A DNA stretch of 64,000 nucleotides, taken from Orthonyx spaldingii (lineage: Eukaryota > Chordata > Aves > Passeriformes > Orthonychidae). The translations under genes were made by a program, and so were the position numbers. The number at the start of each line of letters is the position of its first letter. The stretch's first letter is position 1. Below the pieces are notes generated by a model. The model did no database searches. It worked only from the letters and a program-made list of their open reading frames with translations, and was not told the DNA's origin. Below are positions 1 to 12,500 of the stretch, one piece after another. The stretch covers positions 1,042,684-1,106,683 of the forward strand of contig VZTJ01005968.1 in assembly GCA_013397795.1 (NCBI GenBank). Reading direction: 5' to 3'.

Positions 1-457
1 AGGCACTCATTTGCTGCCAGTACCGGGCGTATCTTTCCCACAGCAAACCCATCAGCTACTTTTCCGAGTTCTCAAGCAAGCCAGAGCTAAACCAGCCACC
101 CCACCACAACCCAGCTTTCCTCAGCAGCACATGAGGAAAGCAGCAGAGCATTCCACAGACCTGGAATCCCCCAACATCTCTCTTCACCTCACCCACCATC
201 CCAGCCAGCAGTGCTGCCTTTATAGGTGACAATGATCATGGACAGGACGGGATGCTGGAAGGCACAACTCTAGCCCAAATGGGAGGCTGACTGTCACACC
301 AACACCAGCCTTTTTGCTTCCCTTGCTATCAAACATCGTGCATCTTACTGCAGGGATAATAAACACACAGCACACACAACTAATCATAGAATCCCAGACT
401 GGATGGGGCTGGAAGCTCATCCAATCCCATCCCCTGCAGAAGGACAGAGGTCCTCAC
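1..457 (-). other. STK32C: STK32C intron (3' end outside window)
   Basis: Intron sequence following the 458-574 exon; donor gtgagg at 457-452. It contains one CR1 tail fragment (383-437). Otherwise I see mixed-composition DNA with no kinase-like codons on either strand. Confidence 0.75.
383..437 (-). mobile_element. CR1 LINE 3' tail fragment
   Basis: On the plus strand the segment reads atcatagaatcccagactgg followed by ggctggaagctcatccaatc, the reverse complement of a CR1 3' end. Only about 55 bp remain. It sits 21 bp from the exon ending at 458, inside the STK32C intron and in gene orientation. Confidence 0.75.
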
Positions 458-574
458 CTTCCGCAGGAGCGCGACCATCTCCTTGGACCAGGCTGAGGAG
501 TACTGCACGCTGACGGTGCTGAAGAGCTGCACCAGGGACTCCACGGGGTTGTTGGAGTGGATGTCGTACGGCCT
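458..574 (-). CDS. STK32C: STK32C exon: RPYDIH to MVALLRK, last exon in the window
   Basis: 117 nt, exactly 39 codons in phase 0. Acceptor gtccccag before AGGCCG, donor gtgagg after AAG. It encodes RPYDIHSNNPVESLVQLFST and VSVQYSSAWSKEMVALLRK, the G helix and start of the H helix. In the family the protein continues with LLTVNPEHR or similar, which I cannot find in 1-457, so the next exon lies left of the window. An old CR1 tail begins 21 bases past the exon end. Confidence 0.96.
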
Positions 575-3500
575 CTGGGGACAAGAGCAGAAAGGTGAGG
601 AGGCCACTCTCCCTCTGGGTCAGCCAGAGCTCCCGATCCGAGGGCCGGGATGGCCGCAGCCCTACCCAGCCCCGCAGCAGCTCGTAGGCCATGATTCCCA
701 GAGACCACCAGTCCACCTCGAAGGAATAGCCCGTCCCGCCACTCAGGAAGGAATGGAAAATCTCTGGAGCTGAGCAGAAAGGGATAACATGCAACAGGTT
801 ATTTGTTGTTCTCTGTTCCAGTATTTCATGTAAGTCAGTGCACAATGCTTACGGTGATTTTTCTGCATGATGCCCGAGGGAAGGCTGTGTGAGGCAGGGG
901 AGCAGAAGCAGCCGTGTGCCTGCCCTCACTGGGAACTGGGATATTGGCCACCTGCAGGGACAGCCCTCCCAACACAGGACAGCAGAACCATGGAGCCCCC
1001 AGGAGACACCAAGTCCAAGGCTGGAGACAGATAGGGAGGGCAGAGAGGGGTGGGGAGTGCAGGATGGGATGGGGAGGGCAGGAGGAAGAGGCTGGACAGG
1101 AGGAGGAGGGCAGGGCACCATGGGGAGGACTGGACAGGATGTAATGTGGAGGGCAGGATGGGATGGGACAGGATAGGATGGCATGACCTGCCAGCCACCA
1201 TGCCTTCACACTGGGAGTTCCCCTTTTCAAACAATCAGGCTCTGCTGGACGACTTGGACATGAGCATCAATGCCCTAAACTAACTCGGTGCCCCTACCCC
1301 AGCCAGGCCTGTCGGGCAGCGTGTGCTGAGCACTCTCAAAATGTGACACAGGCACGAGGGCAGCGATTGTTTCTTACCCATGTACGGCTTTGTCCCAGCC
1401 AATGCAGTCGCTCTTTCACCGTCCCTAATGATTGTTGCAATATTAAAATCTGTTAAATGGGCATGACCTTAAATAAAGACACATTTTAAGAAGGAATTAA
1501 TGGCAGTGCAGTAGCAATGCAGAGTCAGAACACATTTGTTTCATAAGCTTCTGCCCTTGGACAGGGTAGCACAGACACAGGCAGGTCAGGGTCAGATCCC
1601 ACGGAATGGCCATAAGAGATCCCAAAGGTTTCCCAGGATTTGGACTGGCCAGGTGATTAAAGGGGAGGGAGCTTTGGGTCTTGATTTTAAATCACACCTG
1701 GAGCTAACCAGTAACCCCCAGCAGCTTCAGCACTGGCGAAATTGCTCTGGCCAGAAGCTACAGGAGTGAAAAAGACAACAGGGGAACACTATCATAGAAC
1801 CACAGAATGTTTGGTTTGGAAGGGACTTAAAGATCATCTTGTTCCAAGCTTCTGCCATGGAGCTTCCACTGGACATGGGTGTTCCAACCCACTGAAGCCA
1901 TTGAACTGCAATGACTCCAAATTCCCGGGGCTGAAGCAGGGCTGCCACTCCGTGCTGACCACAGCACGCTGGACAGGCCAGTGGAGTGATCCTCCCCAGC
2001 ATTACAAAGCACAGGGGTGATCCAGAGAAAGGAGAGCAACTTTCCCCACATTTTCCCCAGGTAAAAAGATGCCCAGTACCCAGGATGGTAAAGAATCCGT
2101 CCCTGGAATGAACAAGGGAGCAAAGAAAAAGGAGCAGAGAGATCCTACCTTGTTCATCAAGGAGGATGTTGTCTGGTTTTACATCTCTGGGAAAAGAAGG
2201 AAGATTACAGCAGATGGAATCTCAGTCAGACCAGGAATGAGACTCAATGACAAAAATCCTGCAACTTTTTATCTATCAAAAATTAGGAACAAAGAAAACA
2301 AAAATACTCTTAACATGAGGCAAGTCCCTTTCTGATGGATTAGAAATATGCTTTTCCTGAGCACCTTGGTGAAAACCTGGAAGCATTAGACTTGTCCAGG
2401 CCTCATTCCCAAGGAGAATGAATAACACAACACTGGGGATATTTGTGTGAAGCCCCGGATGGCTTTGACACCTGCCCTGGAAGGTTCAGTCTCTGAGTGG
2501 TGGGGGGCAGGACCAGCACAGACAACACAACCCAGCCCAAATCCAGCACGGGCAGGTCCCACCGGGTCCCGCCTGCCAGCAGAGCCCCTGGAGTTACCTG
2601 TGGATGATGTGCTGACTCCGCAGGTAGTCGAGAGCCAGCGCCATCTCACAGATGTAGAGTTTGACGGTTTCCTCAGTAAACTGAACGTTCTGCTGCAGGT
2701 GGTAGCGCAGGTCACCTCCCAGGAGCAGGTCCACCACCATGAACATGTCCTCCTCGTCCTGGAAGGAATACCTGCGGGACCGACGCCCGGGCAGCGGCTC
2801 AGCCTCGCGGGGCTCTCAAACTCAGCCAGGCTCTTCCCCTCTCCTAATTACACAGCTCCTGTGAGAACTGCAAATGCTCCCGCTACGGGCACAGAACCCC
2901 AGAACCATTTACATTGGAAAAACTCTCTCAGACCATCCAGTCCAACCATCCCCAGCACTGCCAAGGCCACCAATGACCCATGGCCCCAAGTGCCACAACA
3001 ACATGGCTTTTAAACCCCTCCAGGGATGGGGACTTCACCACTGTCCTGGGCAGCTGTGCCAGGGCTAAACAACCCTTTTGGATAGGAAATTTCCCAGTAT
3101 CCAACCAAAAACTCCCCTGGCCTGAGGCCGTTCCCTCTCCTCCTGTCCCTGTGCCCTGGGAGCAGAGCCCGACCCTCCCGGCTGCCCCCTCCTGTCAGGG
3201 AGTTGTGCAGAGCCACAAGGGCCCCCCTGAGCCTCCTTTTCTCCAGGTTGAGCCCCTTTCCCAGCTCCCTCAGCCCCTCCCGGGGCTCCAGCCCCTTGCC
3301 CAGCTCCATTCCCTTCCCTGGACACACTCCAGCCCCTCAAGGTCCTTGCAGTGATGGGCCCAAAACTGAATATGCAGCTTTGCTGCTTGCACCTTCACAA
3401 TCAAGCAAGTCCAGCTCAAGAAGCTGGTTTGTTTTTTAAATCAATTCCTACACGAAGTAGTGCTTCCCTGGATGAGGTGAGTATGCCAGGTAATGTCCCC

Positions 3501-6500
3501 CTGCTCACCCTATCACTGTCCCTGGGCAGCAGTGCTGTGTCAGCCCAGGAGTGCAGAGCTCAGGCTCTGTCAGCCAGACACTTCAGAGAAACTTCACATT
3601 TTCAATTGCAAACAATCTCATAAACCTACTTAAAATATCTCTGCCTATCCTGAAGATGAATTGGAAAACACAACTGCTAATTTAACCAGATAAACCAGAA
3701 AAAGAGATTTATATTTACTGTGGAGTAAACCGCCTCTCTAAATCTGCCGTGGGTCCCACGGGAGACTGACAGCAGTGGGGATACACCAAAACAACGCTCA
3801 TTGTTATATTTGGTGACTGCACTTCCAAGGAAAGAGCATGTGGGATTGTATAATACTTATGAATCACTCACTTCTGCTCCCATCTTAAATGTAGGTTTAT
3901 TCTAAAAGTATGAGCCCAAAGGGTTTGCTACAAGAGCAAGTTCTCTCCAGAATTTCATAACTTGTTGGAAAAACCATTTGCAATTGCTAAAAATTAACTC
4001 AATTGGCTATTTTGGAGCAATGGATCAACAAAACAAATGTGATACATCACCCACTTTCATCACTTTGGGTATAAAACTTTCTGAGTTTTTATAAGTCTCC
4101 CCCTCTCCACCAGCCTGGCACACATCCAGCACTGCTGGAGTGGGAGGGGACCCTTCACTGGGCAGGAGGGCTGAGAAAGGACAGATCACCTGGAGCAGTG
4201 GGTCCTGAGGCCTCTGCCAAGGGCCCACCCCAAGCTAACCAACAACCTCAGGATATAATGCTATACTTTCCAGAACTTGTGAATTAGGTTTTCCTGCAAA
4301 ATTTGATACTGATGTGTCTGAGCTCCAAAGGAATGTGTTTCATTTGGCCAGTGACCGTGGTGCAAAGCACACCAAGGGATGCTGGTGGGCTGCAGGGTCA
4401 ATGTGGCTACAGGGCAGATGAGACAGACTGCACAACCTTTGGTACTGGCACTGCCTAGACAGGACACGTTTCACAAGCACTGCCGACTCAAGCTGTTTGT
4501 TATATTTCAACCTGATTTGAGGAGTGTTTCTTAAAATTAGACCCTAAAATGGTGTTCAGTAAGGAGGGTATTTCTGCCAGTGCACACACAGTGAAGTCAT
4601 CATTGAGCAACTTGAAGTGTCACTGTTTGTTGTGATCTGCTGCTGAAAAGGTTATGAGAGCCCTTGGAATGACTGGGTGTGTGGCCCTGCGAGCACTGGA
4701 GGCGCAGGGGAGGGAGCTGCTCACCAGAGGTTCACCAGGAACACGTGCTCGATCTCCTGCAGGATCTCCAGCTCTCGGAACACGTTGCGCACCTCGTCCC
4801 GTTCGATGCACTGCTGCTTGTTCATGTACTTCATGGCGTACATCTTCTCCGTGTCCCTCTTCTGCACGATGCACACCTGGGCCGGGCAGGACCAGAGAGG
4901 GTCAGGGACACGTTCCACACCCTCACTTTGTGCTTCAGGGGCTGAGACCCACTCTGCTCAGCACCTCACCCCCCTCCAATACCCCTGATCCCTAGCCGTG
5001 ACTTGGGACCCACGGACAGCAGCATCCCTGCTGCCAGTGCCGCGCCCGGCTGGGGAGTGCGCAGGCTTTGCTCCGGCCCACGGGCCATCGGAACTGCACT
5101 TGCCTCCAGGGCATGACGGCCGGCTGCGGAGAGCTTTCCAAGGGAGAGCCTTTCCAAAAACTGTGTCTGGGAGCTGTGCGAGAGCCCTTTGGACTCGCTG
5201 TCTCTGGATGGAACCCGGCGCCAGGCAACCGTGGGGTTCCCTTCCAGCCTCGCCGCCCCTGCTCACACCGGCCGCTGCCCAGCTCAGCAGGGAGGGTTTA
5301 ACCTGCCACGCACATCGCTGTGCTCTGGGAGGGGAAAATAACCCCCTCTGGGTTAGCAGAAAGCGACTAAAATGCACATTTGTGACACCAGGATCGAACA
5401 CCTGGCCCAGAGGGATACCCCGGCTCTGCCGGCGGGCACGGAGCTCCCCACAGCACGGCCCTGGGTGCCTCCCTCAGCTACTCTAATGACACCGTAATTA
5501 CCAAGGTGACTGTTTTTAAAGAGCTAATTAGCTATCACGGTAACTATTTTTAAATGAACTAACGGCATGTCTCCATCTGCTATAATTACGTCTGCCCTCG
5601 TTTAATTATCAGACGTGTCGGTAATGAGGATGGGCTGGGTACGTTCCCTGTGGCCGCTCCCTCGGCCGGGGCGCGGGGCGGCTCCGCCGGGCGGCCCCGG
5701 GCACAGAGCGAGTCCCGCTCACGCCGTGTGCGAACGGGGAAAGGGAATTTGTGTGCACGGCAGGAACCCGCAGACAGGCGGGAGCCGCCAACGCTGCGCA
5801 CCTCGCAGCGCTGCCGCTAATAACCGCGTGCAAGCGCTAATGGTGCTCGGTGTAATATCATCAAGGACGCGCTGCCGCCAGGAGGTGACAAAATAATGGG
5901 TGGTTATCGTTAGCCTGATAAACCCCCCAATTAGAGATGCACAGGAATTAGCGGGATCGTTTTCTGCTGTCGTTACAATTACGGCGAGAGCTGAAAATCA
6001 GGTGTTGCGATAACTCTCTGCACACCTCAGACCTCACGTTAAGGGCACTTCGTGGGCAGAGTGACCTGGGCTGTTTCCCTGGATCTGGACCCCTCTGGTG
6101 CCCAAGGGCGAGCAGAGCCCACCAATTCCAGCTGCCAGGGACTGTTACAGATACAAAACATATGGAAAAACCTCCTTCAAGCAAACTTAATAATAATAAT
6201 AAACGGCCTACCAAAATGCACACCACCCGCAGGATCCAGCCCCTGCCTAGTGCAGGCTAAATTGGTTGCACGTTCACTAAACCAGGCAAAAATAACTTTA
6301 CATATTATAAATTCTTTGAGCAGCAAAGCCCTAACAATTTTCCTTTAAAACATGGTCATTGCTGCAGAACTGCTCCGAAAACAAACCTCTGGGTAACAGC
6401 CATCAAGGCACTGAGCAACATTCTCTCCTGGTATCAGTTTATTCCACATTATTGCTGAAAGCTCATTAATTTCTAGGTGGTTTATTTTTTTAGGTTGTGA

Positions 6501-9500
6501 TTTGCTGTATCTTAATGAGTATTGCATGTTATTCTGATGTCATTTTTCTCTTGTTTCTTCACAGCAAAAATGGGATCCCAGTATAATAAATGAGAAAATG
6601 ATGAAAACTTCATGTACTCTGTAATTACAATAAGTAGTTTTCTGCAATGGAACAGCATCACCTCCACACACAGCAGTTCCAGTTCCATGCACTCTGGAAA
6701 TATTTGTTCTCTGATTTCTGGGAAAAAAAGTGGATGTCAGTGGAGAGGTTGCTCCTGCAGCTGAGCCCCGTGGAATGAGCGGGGGCTGCCCTGTGCCCAC
6801 GGGGGATGCCCCACGGTACACTGAGCCCCACGGCCGATGCACAGCTGGGGCAGGGGCGCTCTGAGCGCTCCAGCAGCGCTGTGTCTGCACCACAGCCATC
6901 CCCAGGTAATGACCACATCCCCACTCGGCGGGGATCTAACTCAAGCCAAACCAACACCAGGGCTGGTGCCGGTGCTGCCTCGGCTGGGCTCAGTCCCTCG
7001 GTGCCCCTGTCACAGGCAGGGACCATTGCTAAGCTGCCCCTGCTTACAGAAATGCATCAATGTGTTTGTGTGCCCCCAAAATGTCAGTGACACAAGATGT
7101 ATGTTCTTTTTGTGCTTCTCCGTTCATGTATCTGTTCCTGGGGAAGGAAGAAACATCTATTTGGTCACAAGTCAAGAGTACATTTTTAAAATTAATCCAT
7201 TTTCAGACAAGTTCACAATGCGGAGCAAGGCAAAAAGCAGAAATTATTCTGTCCTCATTCTGCACAACGCAGCCACACAAAGGGAATGTTTGGTGGTTAA
7301 ACACAGCCATTAGGAAAAACGTGGAACGGAGCCAGCCCTGCGAGGCAGAAGGCGGGCAGCAGCTGGGAGTGGATTGCTCAAGACACGGCACATGAAAGCC
7401 TTCACGGAGTCCCAGACACCCCGAGCATTCCGCCGCTGCCAGAGGGGCTGTGTGCAGCTGCCCACAGTGCAGGGAGGGCTGGAGCCCCCGCCCGTGATTC
7501 CAGCCGGGACAGGGGCAGGTCACACCTCCCGGGCCCCCTCACCCGTGACTGCAGCCGGGCAGGGGCAGGTCACACCTCCCGGGCCCCCTCACCCGTGATT
7601 CCAGCCGGGACAGGGGCAGGTCACACCTCCCGGACCCCCTCACCCGTGATTGCAGCCGGGACAGGGGCAGGTCACACCTCCCGGACCCCCTCACCCGTGA
7701 TTCCAGCCGGGAGAGGGACAGGTCACACCTCCCGGGCCCCCTCACCTCGCGGGGCGAGACAGTGACAACACCGGTACTGTCACCCGAGCTGGCAGCTCAG
7801 CTGAAGCTGTACACTGCCCAGCCTGGCACACTTCCTCAAGTAGGCTTTGCCTTTTCTCCTCTAGAAACCCAGTAACTTTTTTCCCTGCTGGTTCTGAAGG
7901 AACTCATCAGGCTGACATCCCCATTCAGATGAGAGGTCACCTGATCATTTAATAACATGTCCTGACTCAGCCTTGTTATCCAGGGACAGCACAATTTTCC
8001 TGGGCTCAGACAGAAGGCAGTGGTTTGCTTTCTGGGCAGGGTCCATGCAGCTGGTGAGCAGTGGGCATCGCTCCACCTCGGCTGCACAAGGACGCTGTTT
8101 CCTCCTGCACACGCAGAGGTCATCCCAAGGGAAGGTACTCGTGGCCTCTGAGGGATGTCACCGTCACGGCTGGTGCACAGACCACAGCTGACTCAGGGAT
8201 CTCTTTTGGGTCTGAACTGGGAGCAGTGGGTTTCCTTCTTGAATTTCTCCTTCTTTGGCTTCTGCCTTTGTAAGACAAGACCAGTGCCCTGTAATCCTTC
8301 CACACACAGACACTCTGTTGACTTCGGCTCAGAGCCACCAGGACGTTTCAGCGTACAAGCCTGGATTTCACTTCTTTTGTTTTTAGAGCAGAGTCAAGGC
8401 TTAGAGTCAGCCAACACTACACACCTACATCAAACACCTTAATCCCACCCAGTCCTGAACCGTGGCCAGACACTGCTCTAGTTTATAAAAATGCTTATTT
8501 GCAGTGGTTGCACCTTGCCCACATATATTGATTTCTCCTTCAGCTTCTGCTGGGTTTTTATCCCTCCCTGTTTTCCCCAATATCTACAGACCTGCATTTT
8601 ACCAGAGAGGTTGAAATCTGAAGTGCGGAGCATTAACATAAAATTGCCCACGGCACCCAAAAGCATCAGTAGGCTTTGGGACTGCCTGGGGAAAGAAGTC
8701 TCTGCTGTGGGGGAAGCACAGCAGCAGCTCCAGGTGTTGGGGTGTTGAAGAAACAGGAGATCTGCAGCCTCTGGAGCAGGAAGAACTGTGTCTTTCATTC
8801 TGAAGGATCAGAAGCAGTGAGAAGGCACCATGATGTAGAAACAGCTCAAGCTTTTTTGACAACTGAGTTCTGTTGTGAACACTAAATTTTACTTTGGAGA
8901 CAGACTGCAAGGACAAGGACAGGCTGGACACTTGTGTTCTCTGGTTTCCTGAGCTCGTTGAGCAAAGAGTAAAGTGGGTGAGAAGGGCTTTACTGCACCT
9001 ATGCCCTGCAGAAACAATAACCTCAACATTGACTTCTAACAAGTTCACCTCCTTTAGCCAAGTTTTCCTTGAATGGCTCAGCTCTTACACCAAGACATCA
9101 TTCACTTTTCCCAGCATTTCCATCCTTTAGAAAGTGGCTGGAGGGAAATCCCTGTCACCCAGCATCCCCAGGACCCCTCTGCTTTGTTCTTGTATCAAGA
9201 ACTGCAGACAGAATCTTGCCAATTACCTATTTAAAAAAATTAAATCATTTAAACTCTCAGCTGCTATCAGGAAAGCTGCAAACAGGGATCACTCTGTTCC
9301 GGACATGGCCACAGCTGCACAGGACACAGAACTACTTCCTTTGGCATTTAAATGCATTTTTGTGTCCGTCCTGTATTATGATGGTGCTGTTGGCAATTAA
9401 AATACAACCCTTCTCTGGTAATTAGCATCTGTGTAATACTGGTAATCAAAAAGTTCATAATAATTTGTTCTACAGTTCTCACAAATATTAAGGATAAAAT

Positions 9501-12500
9501 CAGATAATCAAAGTTGTTTTAAGCATAGCCAAGAGAACAAAGCTAAAAGCTGCCTTGCAGGTGTATCTGCAGTGCTGTAATTACAGTATCAGGGTTCGTT
9601 AAGCACATGAACCATGGGGAACAGCTGGATGGAGCTCTGCTGGGAGCAGCTCCCACAGGGACCCCCAGGAGCAGCTCCCTACGGGAGCAGGCCCAGCAGG
9701 GCACGCAGCCCCTCAGGGATGCTGCTGTCCCTCGAGGGGCTCCCCCTCCATGGATGCTGACCCAGAGCCTGGTGCCAGGAGCACGAGGGCTTGGGAAGAA
9801 CACTAAAGGCTGCCAGCAGCTGCAGGAGCCTGTGCATTCCCTCTCCATCCCTTCTCCTGGGCAGGGAGCTCTGCTCCTGGGCAGGGAGCTCTGGGCAAGG
9901 CAGATCCTCTCAGACCCACCCTTAGTGGGCAATGGGGCAGATAAGACTCAGAGGGACCTGTGGCACCAGACACAGTCCTGGGCCAGGCTGCAGCTGCACA
10001 CAGCCCACAGTGACAGTGACACTCACGCTGCACCCAGCGAGGACACGCAACTATAACTCTGTCTGATCCTCAATAAAAACATACTTTGAATTAATCAAAG
10101 CCCTTCACTGCCTGACTACGCAGCTTATTTAAGCAGCACTTTGTCCTGGGAACAGCTCTGACAGCAGCGTCTCTGGCAGTGTTTCTCCCAGCCATTATCT
10201 CCAGCACACAAAGACCCATTGGCAGGACCAGGACATCTGCTGCCATTCCCACGGCCACCTTTCCTGTGTGCAGTGACCCAGCCCGGGGACACGGACGTGT
10301 GACAGCTGCGGGCTGTGACAGCAGCACTCCTCAGCCTTTCCAACCAGCTCACAGAAGCACGGACTCACAGAAGGGTTTGGGCTGGAAGAGACCTCAAAGC
10401 CCCTCCAGTGCCACCCCTGCCATGGCAGGGACACCTCCCACTGTCCCAGGCTGCTCCAAGCCCCAGTGTCCAACCTGGCCTTGGGCACTGCCAGGGATCC
10501 AGGGACAGCCACAGCTTCTCTGGGCACCCTGTGCCAGGGCCTGCCCACCCTCAGAGGGAACAATCCCTTCCCAGTATCCCATCCAACTCTCTAAAGTTGC
10601 AGTGGTAGCCAAACAAGTGCAACCTTCAGGGGCCATGCTCTAAGTACGAGGTTATCAGCTCAACAAATCTGCCTTCACATCTTTAAGTGCTGATTTTGTT
10701 TCTTTTTGCAAACACCTTGCACATTTCACTCCTTAAGATAGTTTTCATGGAGCCTTGCAACTTCAGTTTTCCCCTGCTGAAAAGCTGTGCTTTTCCACAA
10801 GATTGATGAACTCTTTTGTCAGAACACCATAAATCATTAAAATCTTTTTATGCAGCACTGCTGTTTGCTGCAGCCAAGTTGTAACAGCAGCTGATGAAAC
10901 TTTTATTCACAGCAAGCCTGTTGGTGTTTCCAGGTCGTGTCAACACTTCCATAAAAAATCTCTTTCTCAGTTGCTTATGCTAGAGCCAAAAATGTCTTCT
11001 GACCCAAAATAACACCTGCTGTTCACAACAGCACCTCAGTGTGCTGTATATCAGAGGATTATAAAATCCCAGACTGGTGTGGGTTGGAAGGGACCTTACA
11101 TCCCATCCAATTCCACCCCTGCCATGGCAGGGACACCTCCCACTATCCCAGGCTGCTCCCAGCCCCAGTGTCCAACCTGGCCTTGGACACTGCCAGGGAT
11201 CCAGGGGCAGCCACAGCTTCTCTGGGCAATCTCCATAGCTTCAGCCTGGAGTCCTAAGAACGTGTTCCTGAGATTGTCCTGCGCAGGTCCACAGATCTCC
11301 CTGGGGCTCAGCAGACCCCTGTGGATCTGTACCACCCATGGGTGTGCCCAGCACCCTGTGTACTGGCAAAGGACATGTGCAGGTGCAGCTGGAGTGGCTC
11401 GAAGCATGGGCCAAGCTAAGCTTGTCTGTGGTTTTGGGTTTTTTTTTCCAGAATGAGTCTTATTCTGTCTTGCTCACACAAATGGGACAATCAGCACACT
11501 GAAACCGTGTCAGGAAAAGCTCTCCTCATCAATACCCTGCAAACAGGGAGCTGGGATCTTCCAGTTGGTGTCTATCGAGGAACATTTCCTAATTTCCCTG
11601 CAAGAAATCATGGAAGGGGGTGCAGTGTTATCTACAAGGTCTGAATCCTGTGATTTAATGCAATTTAAGGTGGTTCAGAGTAAGCATTTCCCTTTAATGT
11701 CATGCTGAGAAAATAAGGTCCCATCAGACATTAAGCAGATGTTTCTGTAATTGAGTTTGGATATGGGGAATTATTTGACTTGCAGCTCCAAAACACGTGT
11801 AGACTTTTCCTCAGGAGAGACACTAATCCAAACAAACAAGGAGAAACTAAAGAAGTCACAGCAGAGAAACGTAAAGAACAAAAAGGACAGAGGAGCATTT
11901 TTCTTTGCTTTTCCTTGTCCTGGTTCTCCCCCTCTCCTCCTGCACACTGGCTGTGCGGCCTCATCACCAGCCAGACACCCCAAACCCGCTGTCTTCACTC
12001 CATGTGAGAACAAAATGCAGACATTTGGGATCACAGTTTGGCCCCAGCCTGGAGCACATCTGCAGTGTGGCAGGGCGGGATCTGCTGAGCTCCCGGACAC
12101 GGGGCAGACCCGGGGAGGTTCCGAAGGGGACGGGGCTGCGCTTCCAGCGTGCGGCGGCTCTGCCGAGAGCAGGGAGGAGGACAGCCCAGGAGATGTGTTC
12201 TGGAGCTGTCACACTTCCTACGGAAAGGCTGTTAGGCTCCTACATTTTTGTCTGGCTTTAATCACATGCTCAGAGATCTCTGCTGGGCTTTTCTTTTTCA
12301 ATAATTAAAGTAGAATGATGAAAACTCAGACCAGCCTGCAGAGATCCCTGAAGATGCTGTGACCCAACTTTCTGCCTTTTGGATGGATCCAAACCTGGAT
12401 CCACCATTTCCTCCAGCTCAGCAGCACTCCACAGATTTACATGAGGACCTGGACCCCTGTGCACAACCACAGCTAACGAGTGTTTTCTGAATAAATTGTG

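Noticed and set aside
7491..7746. CRISPR-like repeat array
   Set aside because: The units are contiguous 51-bp tandem repeats with no unique spacers, and the genome is vertebrate.
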